Source: Janthinobacterium sp051380735 (GTDB lineage Bacteria > Pseudomonadota > Gammaproteobacteria > Burkholderiales > Burkholderiaceae_D). Taken from it: DNA of 64,000 bases. Every line of letters starts with the position of its first letter. Position 1 is the stretch's first letter. The DNA lies in contig NZ_JBNYXQ010000009.1 in NCBI RefSeq assembly GCF_051380735.1, forward strand, positions 62,001-126,000. Direction: 5' to 3'. This document shows positions 9,489-18,620 of this stretch, piece after piece. A program made the translations under genes and the position numbers. The notes under the pieces were generated by a model. That model had not been told where the DNA came from. It worked only from the letters and a program-made list of their open reading frames with translations, and ran no database searches.

Positions 9489-9505
9489 CCGCGACATGCT
9501 CGCGG
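9489..9505. promoter_or_regulatory. Palindrome CCGCGA-N5-TCGCGG in leader of second M3 peptidase
   Basis: Same arms as at 7152-7168 around CATGC, again 26 bases before the start codon. The flanks CTGGT...TTCT and the run TTGAAAGATGTCATGA are also shared, so leader and regulation were duplicated along with the gene. Confidence 0.5.
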
Positions 9506-9531
9506 TTCTTCCCTGCACCTTGAAAGATGTC

Positions 9532-11709
9532 ATGATCCGTCCACAACTGCTCGTCATCGCCGCCAGCGTCATGCTGGCCCACGCCGCCCCACAAGCCATG
9601 GCCGCCGCTGCAGCGCCCGCCAATGCGCCCGCCGCAGCGCCTGCCAAGGCGCCCGTCGCCATCAGCGCGCAAAACCCGCTGCTCAAAGCCAGTCCCTTGC
9701 CATTCCAGATGCCGCAGTTCGGCCTGATCAAGGACGCGCACTATGCACCGGCGTTTGCCGAAGGCATGAAGCGCCAGCTGGCCGAAGTCAATGCGATCGC
9801 CAACAACCGCCAGGCGCCGACGTTTGAAAACACCATCGTCGCGCTTGAGCGTACCGGCCAGCTGCTGCACCGCGTGCAGAGCATTTTCAGCAACATGACT
9901 TCGACCAATACCAACCCCGCGCTGGAAGCGGTGGAAACCGACATCTCGCCCAAGCTGGCCGCCCACGCCGACGCCATCAGCCTCAATCCGAAACTGTTTA
10001 CCCGCATCGACACCCTGTACGCCAAGCGTGACCAGCTGGGCCTGGATGCCGAATCGCTGCGCCTGCTGGACCGCTACCACACCGATTTCGTGCGCGCCGG
10101 CGCCAAACTGTCGGATGCCGACAAGGAAAAACTGAAGGCCTTCAATGCCGAACAGGCCGGCCTGGAAACGGCCTTTGCACAAAACGTGCTGAAGGAAACC
10201 AACGCCAAGGGCCTGGTGGTGAACACGCGCGAAGAGCTGGCCGGCATGACCGACAGCGATATCGACACGGCCGCTGCCGCCGCCAAGGAGCGCGGCCTGG
10301 ACGGCAAGTTCGTCATTGCCCTGGTCAATACCAGTGGCCAGCCGCCACTGGCAGTGCTGACCAACCGCGCCACGCGCCAGCGTTTGATGGATGCGTCATT
10401 GAATCGTGGCAGCCAGGGCGGCGAATTCGACAACCGCGCCATCGTGCTGAAACTGGCCAAGCTGCGCGCCGAACGCGCCACCTTGCTTGGCTACCCGAAC
10501 TACGCGGCCTATGCGCTGGAAGACCAGACGGCGAAAACCACCACGGCGGTGAACACCTTGCTGTCGGAACTGGCGAAACCGGCGGTGGCCAATGCGCGCC
10601 GCGAAGCGGCCGATTTGCAGGGCGTGGTCGACGCGGAAAAAGGCGGTTTCCAGGTGGCCGCCGCCGACTGGGCCATCTACACCGACAAGCTGCGCAACCA
10701 GCGTTTCAATTTTGACGAGAACCAGCTGAAGCCCTACCTGGAACTCAATAGCGTGCTGAACAACGGCGTGTTTTTTGCAGCCAATAAACTGTACGGCATC
10801 AGCTTCAAGGAACGTAAAGACTTGCCGGTATACAACCCGGACGTGCGCGTGTACGACGTGATCGACGCCAACGGCAAGCCGCTGGCGCTGTTTATCGCCG
10901 ACTTCTATGCACGCGGCAACAAGCACGGCGGCGCCTGGATGAATGAATATGTGTCGCAGTCCGGTCTGATGGGCACCCATCCCGTAGTGGCCAATCAGCT
11001 CAACATTCCGAAGCCGCCAGCCGGCCAGCCGACCCTGCTGACGTTCGACGAAGTGACCACCATGTTCCACGAATTCGGCCATGCGCTGCACGGCATGTTT
11101 TCGAACGTGAAATATCCGCGCTTCTCGGGCACCAGCGTGCCGAGCGACTTTGTCGAATACCCTTCGCAGGTCAACGAAATGTGGGCCGTCTGGCCGGAAG
11201 TGCTGCAGAACTATGCGAAGCATTACCAGAGCGGTGCGGCCATGCCGCAGGAGCTGCTGGACAAAGTGATGGCGGCGAAAAAATTCAACCAGGGTTTCAT
11301 GACCACGGAATATCTGTCGGCGGCCTTGCTGGACCAGCGCTGGCACCAGCTGGCGCCGAACCAGATCCCGACCGACGTGCTGGCGTTTGAAGCGGCGTCG
11401 CTGAAAGAGGCCGGCGTCGACTACGCGCCGGTGCCGCCGCGCTACCGCACCAGCTACTTTTCGCACAGTTTCTCGGGCGGCTATTCTGCCGCCTATTACG
11501 CCTATCTGTGGTCGGAAAAACTCGATGCCGAATCGGTCAACTGGTTCAAGGAAAATGGCGGCCTGACACGCAAGAACGGCGACTGGTTCCGCAGCAAATT
11601 GCTGTCGCGCGGCGGCAGCGTTGACGCGCTGCAGCTGTTCCGCGATTTCCGTGGCCGTGATGCTACCGTCGAGCCGCTGCTGGAACGCCGTGGCCTGAAA
11701 ACGCAGTAA
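9532..11709 (+). CDS. Periplasmic M3 family metallopeptidase, copy 2
   Basis: 725 aa paralog of the preceding gene, with the same HEFGHALHG zinc motif, the same FVEYPSQVNEMW segment and a nearly identical C-terminus. The signal peptide (MIRPQLLVIAASVMLAHA) is followed by an Ala/Pro linker (AAAAAPANAPAAAPAKAPV) not found in copy 1. Divergence is concentrated in the N-terminal 350 residues, which in M3 enzymes line the substrate channel, so the two may differ in peptide preference (inference). Confidence 0.9.
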   Translation: MIRPQLLVIAASVMLAHAAPQAMAAAAAPANAPAAAPAKAPVAISAQNPLLKASPLPFQMPQFGLIKDAHYAPAFAEGMKRQLAEVNAIANNRQAPTFENTIVALERTGQLLHRVQSIFSNMTSTNTNPALEAVETDISPKLAAHADAISLNPKLFTRIDTLYAKRDQLGLDAESLRLLDRYHTDFVRAGAKLSDADKEKLKAFNAEQAGLETAFAQNVLKETNAKGLVVNTREELAGMTDSDIDTAAAAAKERGLDGKFVIALVNTSGQPPLAVLTNRATRQRLMDASLNRGSQGGEFDNRAIVLKLAKLRAERATLLGYPNYAAYALEDQTAKTTTAVNTLLSELAKPAVANARREAADLQGVVDAEKGGFQVAAADWAIYTDKLRNQRFNFDENQLKPYLELNSVLNNGVFFAANKLYGISFKERKDLPVYNPDVRVYDVIDANGKPLALFIADFYARGNKHGGAWMNEYVSQSGLMGTHPVVANQLNIPKPPAGQPTLLTFDEVTTMFHEFGHALHGMFSNVKYPRFSGTSVPSDFVEYPSQVNEMWAVWPEVLQNYAKHYQSGAAMPQELLDKVMAAKKFNQGFMTTEYLSAALLDQRWHQLAPNQIPTDVLAFEAASLKEAGVDYAPVPPRYRTSYFSHSFSGGYSAAYYAYLWSEKLDAESVNWFKENGGLTRKNGDWFRSKLLSRGGSVDALQLFRDFRGRDATVEPLLERRGLKTQ

Positions 11710-11720
11710 GTCTGCGCCTG

Positions 11721-11754
11721 CGCTTGCATTGTTCCTGAGCGAACAATGCAAGCG
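11721..11754. terminator. Perfect 14-bp hairpin without U-tract after the second M3 gene
   Basis: CGCTTGCATTGTTC, loop CTGAGC, GAACAATGCAAGCG, 11 bases past the stop. An outer CTGCGC/GCGCAG pair extends it. No T-run follows, so it is either a U-independent terminator, an mRNA 3' protector or a protein site. Confidence 0.5.
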
Positions 11755-11813
11755 TCATGTGCGCGCAGCGTAGAATTGAGTAAGATATCAAGACACGTAG
11801 TTGAAAGAACAAA

Positions 11814-12026
11814 ATGAATCAGCAAGATTTGAATGGCGTCACGTTGGAAGCGATCGTGACGCGACTGCAAGCCCATTACGGTTGGGATGGTTTGGGCAAG
11901 CGCATCGACATCAATTGCTTTATCAGCGAGCCGAGCATCAAGTCGAGCCTGAAGTTTTTACGCAAGACCCCGTGGGCCAGGAGCAAGGTGGAACAACTGT
12001 ACCTGGACACGCAATTTACTGACTGA
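11814..12026 (+). CDS. VF530 family (DUF2132) small DNA-binding protein
   Basis: 70 aa. Begins MNQQDLNGVTLEAIVTRLQ and contains GWDGLGKRIDINCF, SIKSSLKFLRKTPWAR and VEQLY, the conserved core of the VF530/DUF2132 family, which has a helical fold reported to bind DNA. Twelve bases separate it from the next small gene, so the pair is probably one transcript. Confidence 0.85.
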   Translation: MNQQDLNGVTLEAIVTRLQAHYGWDGLGKRIDINCFISEPSIKSSLKFLRKTPWARSKVEQLYLDTQFTD

Positions 12027-12037
12027 CAGGAAAAAAC

Positions 12038-12328
12038 ATGGAAACCAAACTCAAGGAATCGTTACAACAGCTGCGCTCGAACCTGGAGTCCAGCGGCCCC
12101 GTCGATGAAGAGTTGCAAGGTTTGCTGCAAAAGCTCGATGGCGACATCCATCTGCTGCTGGAAAAGCGCGCCGCGCTGGAAGCCCAGGAGTCGCAGGAAG
12201 AAGAATCGACCACCTATGGCTTGGCCGAGCGCAGCCAGGAATTGTCGGCCCAGTTTGCTGTCAAGCATCCGAAACTGGAGCCGGCGCTGCGCGAACTTGG
12301 TGAAATTCTCGCCAATATGGGGATTTAA
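12038..12328 (+). CDS. DUF4404 family protein
   Basis: 96 aa, acidic and helical, predicted coiled coil (LKESLQQLRSNLESS, then EELQGLLQKLDGDIHLLL) and a C-terminal HPKLEPALRELGEILANMGI block typical of DUF4404. No known function. An AGGAAAA ribosome binding site lies just before the ATG. Likely cotranscribed with the VF530 gene. Confidence 0.75.
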   Translation: METKLKESLQQLRSNLESSGPVDEELQGLLQKLDGDIHLLLEKRAALEAQESQEEESTTYGLAERSQELSAQFAVKHPKLEPALRELGEILANMGI

Positions 12329-12351
12329 AGGCGGTCTGTCGCTTCGCTATC

Positions 12352-12378
12352 GCAATGCGCCCCACTGGGGCGCATTGC
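12352..12378. terminator. Perfect 12-bp hairpin without U-tract
   Basis: GCAATGCGCCCC, loop ACT, GGGGCGCATTGC, 24 bases past the DUF4404 stop. Very stable but with no T-run after it. Probably the 3' end signal of the small-gene pair, and similar in design to the hairpin at 11721. Confidence 0.5.
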
Positions 12379-12477
12379 CCCCAAGTGATTGAAATATAAA
12401 CGTTTTTTGCACCAGAATCCAACAGTCAACGACAGGCTGTCAGGTTTGAAATGGCCAATTCCGGTACAATCCGGGCA

Positions 12478-14805
12478 ATGAACTCCCCTGCCAATTTATT
12501 TGCGACCGTACCCAAGCGGTCTGCCCGCGCTGCCGTAGCGCCTTTCCTGCCCATGTCGCGCGCCGAGATGGATGCGCTGGGCTGGGACCAGTGCGACGTG
12601 ATTTTAGTCACTGGCGACGCCTATATCGACCATCCGAGTTTCGGCATGGCCCTGGTTGGCCGCCTGCTCGAAGCGCAAGGCTATCGGGTCGGCATTATCA
12701 GCCAGCCCGACTGGCTGTCGGCCGACGCCTTCCGCGTGCTCGGCAAGCCGCGCCTGTACTACGGCGTGACCGCCGGCAATATGGATTCCATGGTCAACCA
12801 GTACACGGCCGACCGCAAGATCCGCTCCGACGACGCCTATACGCCCAACGCCGAACCGAACAAGCGCCCGGACCGCGCCGTTACCGTCTACGCCCAGCGT
12901 GCGCGCGAAGCCTATCCGGACGTGCCGGTGGTGATCGGCAGCATCGAAGCGTCCCTGCGCCGCATCGCCCACTATGATTACTGGTCGGACAAAGTGCGCC
13001 GTTCCGTGCTGCCCGACTCCAAAGCCGATCTCTTGATTTTCGGCAACGCCGAGCGTGCGCTGGTCGACCTGACGCACCGCCTGGCTGCAGGCGAATCGAT
13101 CAAGGATATCCGCGACCTGCGCGGCACCGCCTTCATGGTACCGGCCGGCTGGCTGCCCGGCGACGACTGGGGCGTGCACAATTCCACCCGCGTCGACGTG
13201 CCGGGCAAGATCGATCCGCATTACAGCCCGTACGAAATGATGCAGGAAGACAAGACCGCCTGCGCCACCGAGAACGCGTCGAAGTCTGCCGAAGTGATCA
13301 AGCCGATCCGCATCATGAGCCGCGAAGAACGGCTGGCGATGGCCAAGGAAAAGCACGACAAAACCGTGGTGCGCCTGCCCGCGTATGACGTGGTCAAGGA
13401 CGACCCGGTGATGTATGCGCACGCCTCGCGCGTGTTCCACCTGGAATCGAACCCCGGCAATGCACGCGCCATGGTGCAGGCGCATGGCGAACGCGACGTG
13501 TGGCTCAATCCGCCGCCGCTGCCGCTGGCGATGGACGAAATGGACGGCGTGTATGACATGAACTACGCGCGCGCGCCGCACCCAAGCTATGGCAAGGCGC
13601 ATATCCCGGCCTGGGAAATGATCCGTTTTTCCGTCAACATCATGCGCGGCTGTTTTGGCGGCTGCACCTTCTGCTCGATTACCGAACACGAAGGCCGGAT
13701 TATCCAGAGCCGTTCGGAGCCGTCTATCCTGCGCGAAATCGAGCATATCCGCGATAAAACCAAAGGCTTTACAGGCACCATTTCCGATATGGGCGGCCCG
13801 ACCGCCAATATGTACCGGCTGGCCTGCAAGGAAAAAGAGATCGAAATATCGTGCCGCCGCCTGTCGTGCGTGTATCCGTCGATCTGCGTCAACCTCGGTA
13901 CCGACCACAGCAAGTTGATTTCGCTGTACCGCAAGGCGCGCGCGATTCCCGGCATCAAGAAGGTCCTGATCAGCTCGGGCCTGCGCTACGACCTGGCCGT
14001 GCGCTCGCCCGAATACGTGAAGGAACTGGTGACCCACCACGTCGGCGGCCTGCTGAAAATCGCGCCCGAGCATACGGAAGAGGGCACCTTGTCGAAGATG
14101 ATGAAGCCCGGCATCGGCGCGTATGATGAATTCAAGGAAATGTTCGACCGCTTCTCGCTCGAGGCGGGCAAGAAGCAATACCTGATTCCCTACTTTATCG
14201 CCGCGCATCCCGGTACCACCGACCTGGACATGCTGAATCTGGCGCTGTGGCTGAAGAAAAACAACTTCAAGCTCGACCAGGTGCAGACCTTCATGCCGAC
14301 ACCGATGGCGATGGCCACCACCATGTATCACACGCGCAAGAATCCCTTGCGCAAGGTGACCGCTGATTCGGAAGTGGTGGAAACGGCGCGCAGCGGCAAG
14401 ATCCGCCGCACGCACAAGGCTTTCCTGCGCTACCAGGACCCGGCCAACTGGCCGATCCTGCGCGAAGCGCTGGTCAGCATGGGCCGTGGCGACCTGATCG
14501 GCAATGGCGACAAGCATCTGATCCCGGCCTGGACTTCGTCCGAAGCGGGCGGCCTGGCCGCAGGCGAACGCAGCCGCCAGACGCACGGCGCCGGCACGCC
14601 CGACAAGTTCAAGGTCGCACCCGGCAAGAGCCGCATTGCCCTGGGCGGCACGGCAGCGGCGCCCAAAGCGTCGGCGGCCGAATCAAAAGTACGGCCATCG
14701 ATTCTGTCGACCATCAAGACGAAAACCAAGCCGGCCGCTGCGGCGCCGATGGCTCGTGGCAAGCCGCCAGCCAAGGGCGGTGCACCGGCACGCGGTCGCA
14801 GATAA
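12478..14805 (+). CDS. ygiQ: YgiQ family radical SAM protein
   Basis: 775 aa. The N-terminal B12-binding-like/UPF0313 domain opens with APFLPMSRAEMDALGWDQCD, as in E. coli YgiQ. The radical SAM cluster motif CFGGCTFC (Cys-x3-Cys-x2-Cys) lies around residue 395. The C-terminal about 90 residues are a low-complexity Lys/Ala/Pro/Arg tail, probably disordered and possibly nucleic-acid binding. A TACAAT at 12465-12470 sits seven bases before the ATG, so the message may be leaderless or nearly so. Substrate is unknown for the family. Confidence 0.93.
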   Translation: MNSPANLFATVPKRSARAAVAPFLPMSRAEMDALGWDQCDVILVTGDAYIDHPSFGMALVGRLLEAQGYRVGIISQPDWLSADAFRVLGKPRLYYGVTAGNMDSMVNQYTADRKIRSDDAYTPNAEPNKRPDRAVTVYAQRAREAYPDVPVVIGSIEASLRRIAHYDYWSDKVRRSVLPDSKADLLIFGNAERALVDLTHRLAAGESIKDIRDLRGTAFMVPAGWLPGDDWGVHNSTRVDVPGKIDPHYSPYEMMQEDKTACATENASKSAEVIKPIRIMSREERLAMAKEKHDKTVVRLPAYDVVKDDPVMYAHASRVFHLESNPGNARAMVQAHGERDVWLNPPPLPLAMDEMDGVYDMNYARAPHPSYGKAHIPAWEMIRFSVNIMRGCFGGCTFCSITEHEGRIIQSRSEPSILREIEHIRDKTKGFTGTISDMGGPTANMYRLACKEKEIEISCRRLSCVYPSICVNLGTDHSKLISLYRKARAIPGIKKVLISSGLRYDLAVRSPEYVKELVTHHVGGLLKIAPEHTEEGTLSKMMKPGIGAYDEFKEMFDRFSLEAGKKQYLIPYFIAAHPGTTDLDMLNLALWLKKNNFKLDQVQTFMPTPMAMATTMYHTRKNPLRKVTADSEVVETARSGKIRRTHKAFLRYQDPANWPILREALVSMGRGDLIGNGDKHLIPAWTSSEAGGLAAGERSRQTHGAGTPDKFKVAPGKSRIALGGTAAAPKASAAESKVRPSILSTIKTKTKPAAAAPMARGKPPAKGGAPARGRR

Positions 14806-14844
14806 ATAGCCAGCCGACAAGGCAACGCTGTAGCTGTTCTTCGA

Positions 14845-14870
14845 AACCCGGCCACGCGCCGGGTTTTTTC
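14845..14870 (+). terminator. Intrinsic terminator of ygiQ
   Basis: AACCCGGC, loop CACGC, GCCGGGTT followed by TTTT, 40 bases beyond the stop codon. Confidence 0.9.
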
Positions 14871-14950
14871 TTGGGGAAGTGGCAATTTTGCTGCACTGCA
14901 CATACAGAATCGCTTGCACTCCAATGGCGCATTGAGGCACACTTCGCTTC

Positions 14951-14966
14951 GCGCAAACGTTTGCGC
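14951..14966. promoter_or_regulatory. Perfect 16-bp LacI-family operator before the ribose operon
   Basis: GCGCAAACGTTTGCGC is fully palindromic with the central AACGTT core expected for LacI/GalR-family repressors and close to the E. coli RbsR operator core (CGAAACGTTTCG). It lies 63 bases upstream of rbsB. The rbsR gene is in the same operon, so this is very likely its autoregulatory operator. Confidence 0.85.
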
Positions 14967-15028
14967 ACAGCGTTTTACAAAAAAGCATTGCTCAGACGTG
15001 CTTGCCCAACCATACCCTGGAGACTGCC

Positions 15029-15988
15029 ATGACATCCCGTATTCGCCTCAAAATGATCGCCGCCGCCGCTTTCGTGTGCGCCCTGCCTGCCCTGCCCGCG
15101 ATGGCGCAGACGGCTGCCAAGCCGAAGGTTGCACTGGTGATGAAGTCGCTCGCCAACGAATTTTTCCTGACCATGGAAAACGGCGCCAAGGCGCACCAGA
15201 AAGCCAACGCCGCCAAGTACGACCTGCTGTCGAACGGCATCAAGGACGAAACCGATACTTCCAGCCAGATCAAGCTGGTCGAGCAGATGATCGTCTCGCG
15301 CGTGAACGCCCTGGTAATCGCCCCGGCCGACTCGAAAGCGCTGGTGCCGGTGCTGAAGAAGGCGGTAGACGCCGGTATCCTGGTGGTCAATATCGACAAC
15401 AAGCTCGACGATGCCGCCCTGAAAGAAAAGGGCATCTCGGTACCGTTCGTCGGCCCGGACAATCGCAAGGGCGCCAAGCTGGTCGGCGACTACCTGGCCA
15501 AGCAGATCAAGAAGGGCGACCAGGTTGCCATCATCGAAGGCGTGTCGACCACCTACAACGCGCAGCAGCGTACCCTGGGCTTCCAGGACGCGATGGCCAG
15601 CGCCGGCGCGAAAGTCGTCAGCGTCCAGTCGGGCCAGTGGGAAATCGCACCTGCCAACACGGTGGCCGCCGCCATGCTGAACGCCAACCCGAACATTACC
15701 GCCATCCTGGCCGGCAATGACAACATGGCCATCGGCGCCGTGTCGGCCATCAAGGCCGCCGGCAAGACCGGCAAGGTGAAGGTCGTCGGTTACGACAACA
15801 TCAACGCCATCAAGCCGATGCTGGCCGACGGCCGCGTGCTGGCGACCGCCGACCAGTTCGGTTCGCAGCAAGCCGTATTCGGTATCGAAGCCGTGCTGAA
15901 AGCCATTGCTGAGAAGAAAAAGCAGGCCGAATTGGGCGGCACCATCGAAACCAAGGTGGAACTGGTCGCCAAGGGCGCCAAGTCCTGA
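15029..15988 (+). CDS. rbsB: Ribose ABC transporter substrate-binding protein
   Basis: 319 aa periplasmic sugar-binding protein of the type I (LacI-like) fold. A signal peptide ends at PAMAQ. KPKVALVMKSLANEFF, an SSQIKLVEQMI segment and the hinge-proximal NDNMAIGAVSAIKAAG fit RbsB. The ATG has a CTGGAGA Shine-Dalgarno; the earlier in-frame start would cut into the signal peptide. First gene of the rbs operon, downstream of the palindromic operator. Ribose is the best ligand guess because rbsK and rbsD follow. Confidence 0.92.
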   Translation: MTSRIRLKMIAAAAFVCALPALPAMAQTAAKPKVALVMKSLANEFFLTMENGAKAHQKANAAKYDLLSNGIKDETDTSSQIKLVEQMIVSRVNALVIAPADSKALVPVLKKAVDAGILVVNIDNKLDDAALKEKGISVPFVGPDNRKGAKLVGDYLAKQIKKGDQVAIIEGVSTTYNAQQRTLGFQDAMASAGAKVVSVQSGQWEIAPANTVAAAMLNANPNITAILAGNDNMAIGAVSAIKAAGKTGKVKVVGYDNINAIKPMLADGRVLATADQFGSQQAVFGIEAVLKAIAEKKKQAELGGTIETKVELVAKGAKS

Positions 15989-16002
15989 TCGTCTGATCCC
16001 GC

Positions 16003-16041
16003 CGGGGCTGGCGTGTGCCGCAATGGCAGGCGCCAGCCCCG
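16003..16041 (+). promoter_or_regulatory. Intercistronic hairpin between rbsB and rbsA
   Basis: CGGGGCTGGCG and CGCCAGCCCCG form an 11-bp stem. No U-tract. A stable stem directly after a binding-protein gene commonly keeps that part of the message more abundant than the downstream transporter genes. Confidence 0.65.
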
Positions 16042-16065
16042 TTTGTCCTTTTACGCGGAGCTTTC

Positions 16066-17619
16066 ATGCCTACCGACATCCCTGCGGCGTCCTCTGCCGC
16101 CACCCCTTTGCTCACGCTCGATAATATCGGCAAGTCCTATGTGGGGCCCGTGCTCGGTGGCGTGGCCCTGCGTTTCATTCCCGGCCAGGTACTGGCGCTG
16201 ACGGGCGAAAACGGCGCTGGCAAGAGCACGCTGTCGAAGATCGTCTGCGGCTTGGAGCAAGCCACCACGGGCACTATGTTGCTCGATGGCAAACCGTACC
16301 AGCCGGCCTCGCGCGGCGCCGCCGAAGCGCTGGGCATCCGCATGGTGATGCAGGAACTCAATCTGATTCCGACCCTGTCGATCGCCGAAAACCTGTACCT
16401 GAAGAATTTGCCGCAGCGTTTCGGCTGGATCGACCGTGGCCGCCTCGAGCGCGATGCGCGCGAGCAGATGGAAAAAGTCGGCCTGGGCGCGCTCGACCCA
16501 TGGACCCTGGTGGGCGAACTGGGCATCGGCCACCAGCAGATGATTGAAATCGCACGCAACCTGATCGGTACCTGCCGCTTGCTGGTGCTCGATGAGCCGA
16601 CCGCCATGCTGACGCACCGCGAAGTCGAGCTGCTGTTCCTGCAGATTGAACGCCTGAAGGCCGAAGGCGTGGCCATCATCTATATTTCGCACCGCCTGGA
16701 AGAGCTCAAGCGCGTGGCCGACCGCATCGCCGTGCTGCGCGACGGCCAGCTGGTGTGCGACGATGATATCGCCGGCCATTCCGCCGCCGACCTGGTGGGC
16801 CTGATGGTGGGCCGCTCGGCTGACGACGAAATCGACCTCAGCGGGCGCACCTTAGGGGCGCCGCTGCTGCGCGTGCGTGGCCTGGCGCGTGGCAATGTGG
16901 TGCATCCCACGTCGTTCGACCTGCGCGCCGGCGAAATCCTCGGTATCGCCGGCCTGATCGGTTCGGGCCGCACGGAATTGCTGCGCCTGATCTTTGGCGC
17001 CGACCGCGCCGACGCCGGCCAGGTGTTCCTTGGTGACAGCGAAACGCCGGCCGTGCTCGGCTCGCCGCAGGCCGCCGTGAAGGCCGGCATCGCCATGATC
17101 ACCGAAGACCGCAAGGGCCAGGGCCTGCTGCTGCGCCAGTCGATCGCCATCAACACCACCCTGGCTTCGCTTGACACCGTCAACCGTGGAGGCTGGATGG
17201 ACCACGGCGCCGAAGCGGCCGTGGCCAACGACTATATCGGCCAGCTCGGCGTGCGTTCGCGCAACAGCCAGCAGCCGGTCGGCGAACTGTCGGGCGGCAA
17301 CCAGCAAAAAGTGGTGATCGGGCGCTGGCTGTACCGCGACTGCCCCGTGATGCTGTTTGACGAGCCGACGCGCGGCATCGATATCGGTGCCAAGTTCGAC
17401 ATCTACCAGGTGCTGGCCGAACAGGCGCGCCAGGGCAAGGGCCTGGTCATTGTCTCGAGCGACCTGCGTGAACTGATGCTGATCTGCGACCGCATCGCCG
17501 TGATGAGCGCCGGCAAGATTGTCGACACCTTCGAGCGCGGCGCCTGGAGCCAGGACGCGCTGCTGTCGGCGGCGTTCTCCGGCTATATGAACACTCCTTC
17601 CACCCCCGCTGCGGCTTGA
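16066..17619 (+). CDS. rbsA: Ribose ABC transporter ATP-binding protein (two ABC domains)
   Basis: 517 aa with duplicated ATPase domains. The first has Walker A GENGAGKST, LGIGHQQMIEIAR signature region and Walker B LLVLDEPTA. The second has the degenerate IAGLIGSGRTE P-loop, signature LSGGNQQK and LFDEPTRGIDIGA, as in RbsA/AraG/MglA. The ATG at 16066 follows a GCGGAG ribosome binding site; the longer in-frame start overlaps the intercistronic hairpin. Confidence 0.93.
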   Translation: MPTDIPAASSAATPLLTLDNIGKSYVGPVLGGVALRFIPGQVLALTGENGAGKSTLSKIVCGLEQATTGTMLLDGKPYQPASRGAAEALGIRMVMQELNLIPTLSIAENLYLKNLPQRFGWIDRGRLERDAREQMEKVGLGALDPWTLVGELGIGHQQMIEIARNLIGTCRLLVLDEPTAMLTHREVELLFLQIERLKAEGVAIIYISHRLEELKRVADRIAVLRDGQLVCDDDIAGHSAADLVGLMVGRSADDEIDLSGRTLGAPLLRVRGLARGNVVHPTSFDLRAGEILGIAGLIGSGRTELLRLIFGADRADAGQVFLGDSETPAVLGSPQAAVKAGIAMITEDRKGQGLLLRQSIAINTTLASLDTVNRGGWMDHGAEAAVANDYIGQLGVRSRNSQQPVGELSGGNQQKVVIGRWLYRDCPVMLFDEPTRGIDIGAKFDIYQVLAEQARQGKGLVIVSSDLRELMLICDRIAVMSAGKIVDTFERGAWSQDALLSAAFSGYMNTPSTPAAA

Positions 17620-17638
17620 TGCCGCCGGAAAGCTTTCC

Positions 17639-18610
17639 ATGACGACACCTACTTCTCCTTCGTATCTGCAACGCAGCCTGGCCGACCTGAAAAACTATGC
17701 GGGCCTGATCGGCGCGCTGGTGGCCATGTGCGTGCTGTTCTCGTTTGCCAGCGAAAACTTCTTTACCCTGGCCACCCTCAGCACCCTGTCGAACAATATT
17801 CCCACCCTGGTGGTAATGGCGGTCGGCATGACGTTTATTTTGATTATCGGCGGCATCGACCTGTCGGTCGGCTCCGTGATGGCGCTGGCCGCCTCCGTCC
17901 TGTCGCTGGCGGTGGTGCACTGGGGCTGGCCCGTGTGGAGCGCGGCGCTGCTGGGCATGCTGGTGGCCGGCACCTGCGGCGCGATTACCGGCCTGATTTC
18001 GGTCGGCTGGCGCATCCCCTCGTTTATCGTCTCGCTGGGCGTGCTGGAAATGGCGCGCGGCCTGGCCTACCAGGTGACCAATTCGCGCACCGAATATATC
18101 GGCAGCGCCGTCGAAGGCATCAGCTCGCCGATCGCGTTCGGCCTGTCGCCAGCGTTTATCGCCTCGATCGCCATTGTCGTGATCGGCCATCTGGTACTGA
18201 CGCGCACCGTGCTGGGCCGCCACTGGATCGGCATTGGCACCAATGAAGAAGCGGTGCGCCTGTCGGGCATCAATCCGAAGCCGTCGAAAGTGTTGGTGTT
18301 CGCACTGATGGGCCTGCTGGCCGGTGTCGGCGCCTTGTTCCAGGTATCGCGCCTGGAAGCGGCCGATCCGAACGGCGGCGTTGGCATGGAACTGCAGGTG
18401 ATTGCCGCCGTGGTGATTGGCGGCACCAGCCTGATGGGTGGCCGTGGCTCCGTGATCAGCACCTTTATCGGCGTGTTGATTATTTCCGTACTGGAAGCGG
18501 GCCTGGCGCAAGTGGGCGTATCGGAACCGGTAAAGCGCATCGTCACCGGCCTGGTGATCGTCGCCGCCGTGGTACTCGACACCTATCGTCGCCGCGGCGA
18601 ACGCGCTTGA
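17639..18610 (+). CDS. rbsC: Ribose ABC transporter permease
   Basis: 323 aa integral membrane protein with about nine hydrophobic segments. Contains GGIDLSVGSVMALA and GGTSLMGGRGSV, the conserved loops of the RbsC/BPD-2 permease family. Nineteen bases downstream of rbsA with GGAAAG as ribosome binding site. Confidence 0.93.
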   Translation: MTTPTSPSYLQRSLADLKNYAGLIGALVAMCVLFSFASENFFTLATLSTLSNNIPTLVVMAVGMTFILIIGGIDLSVGSVMALAASVLSLAVVHWGWPVWSAALLGMLVAGTCGAITGLISVGWRIPSFIVSLGVLEMARGLAYQVTNSRTEYIGSAVEGISSPIAFGLSPAFIASIAIVVIGHLVLTRTVLGRHWIGIGTNEEAVRLSGINPKPSKVLVFALMGLLAGVGALFQVSRLEAADPNGGVGMELQVIAAVVIGGTSLMGGRGSVISTFIGVLIISVLEAGLAQVGVSEPVKRIVTGLVIVAAVVLDTYRRRGERA

Positions 18611-18620
18611 ATTCCAGTCC

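Noticed and set aside
15989..16065. N-terminal extension of rbsA
   Set aside because: The extra 17 codons run through a stable intercistronic hairpin and lack conservation; ATG 16066 has a proper ribosome binding site.
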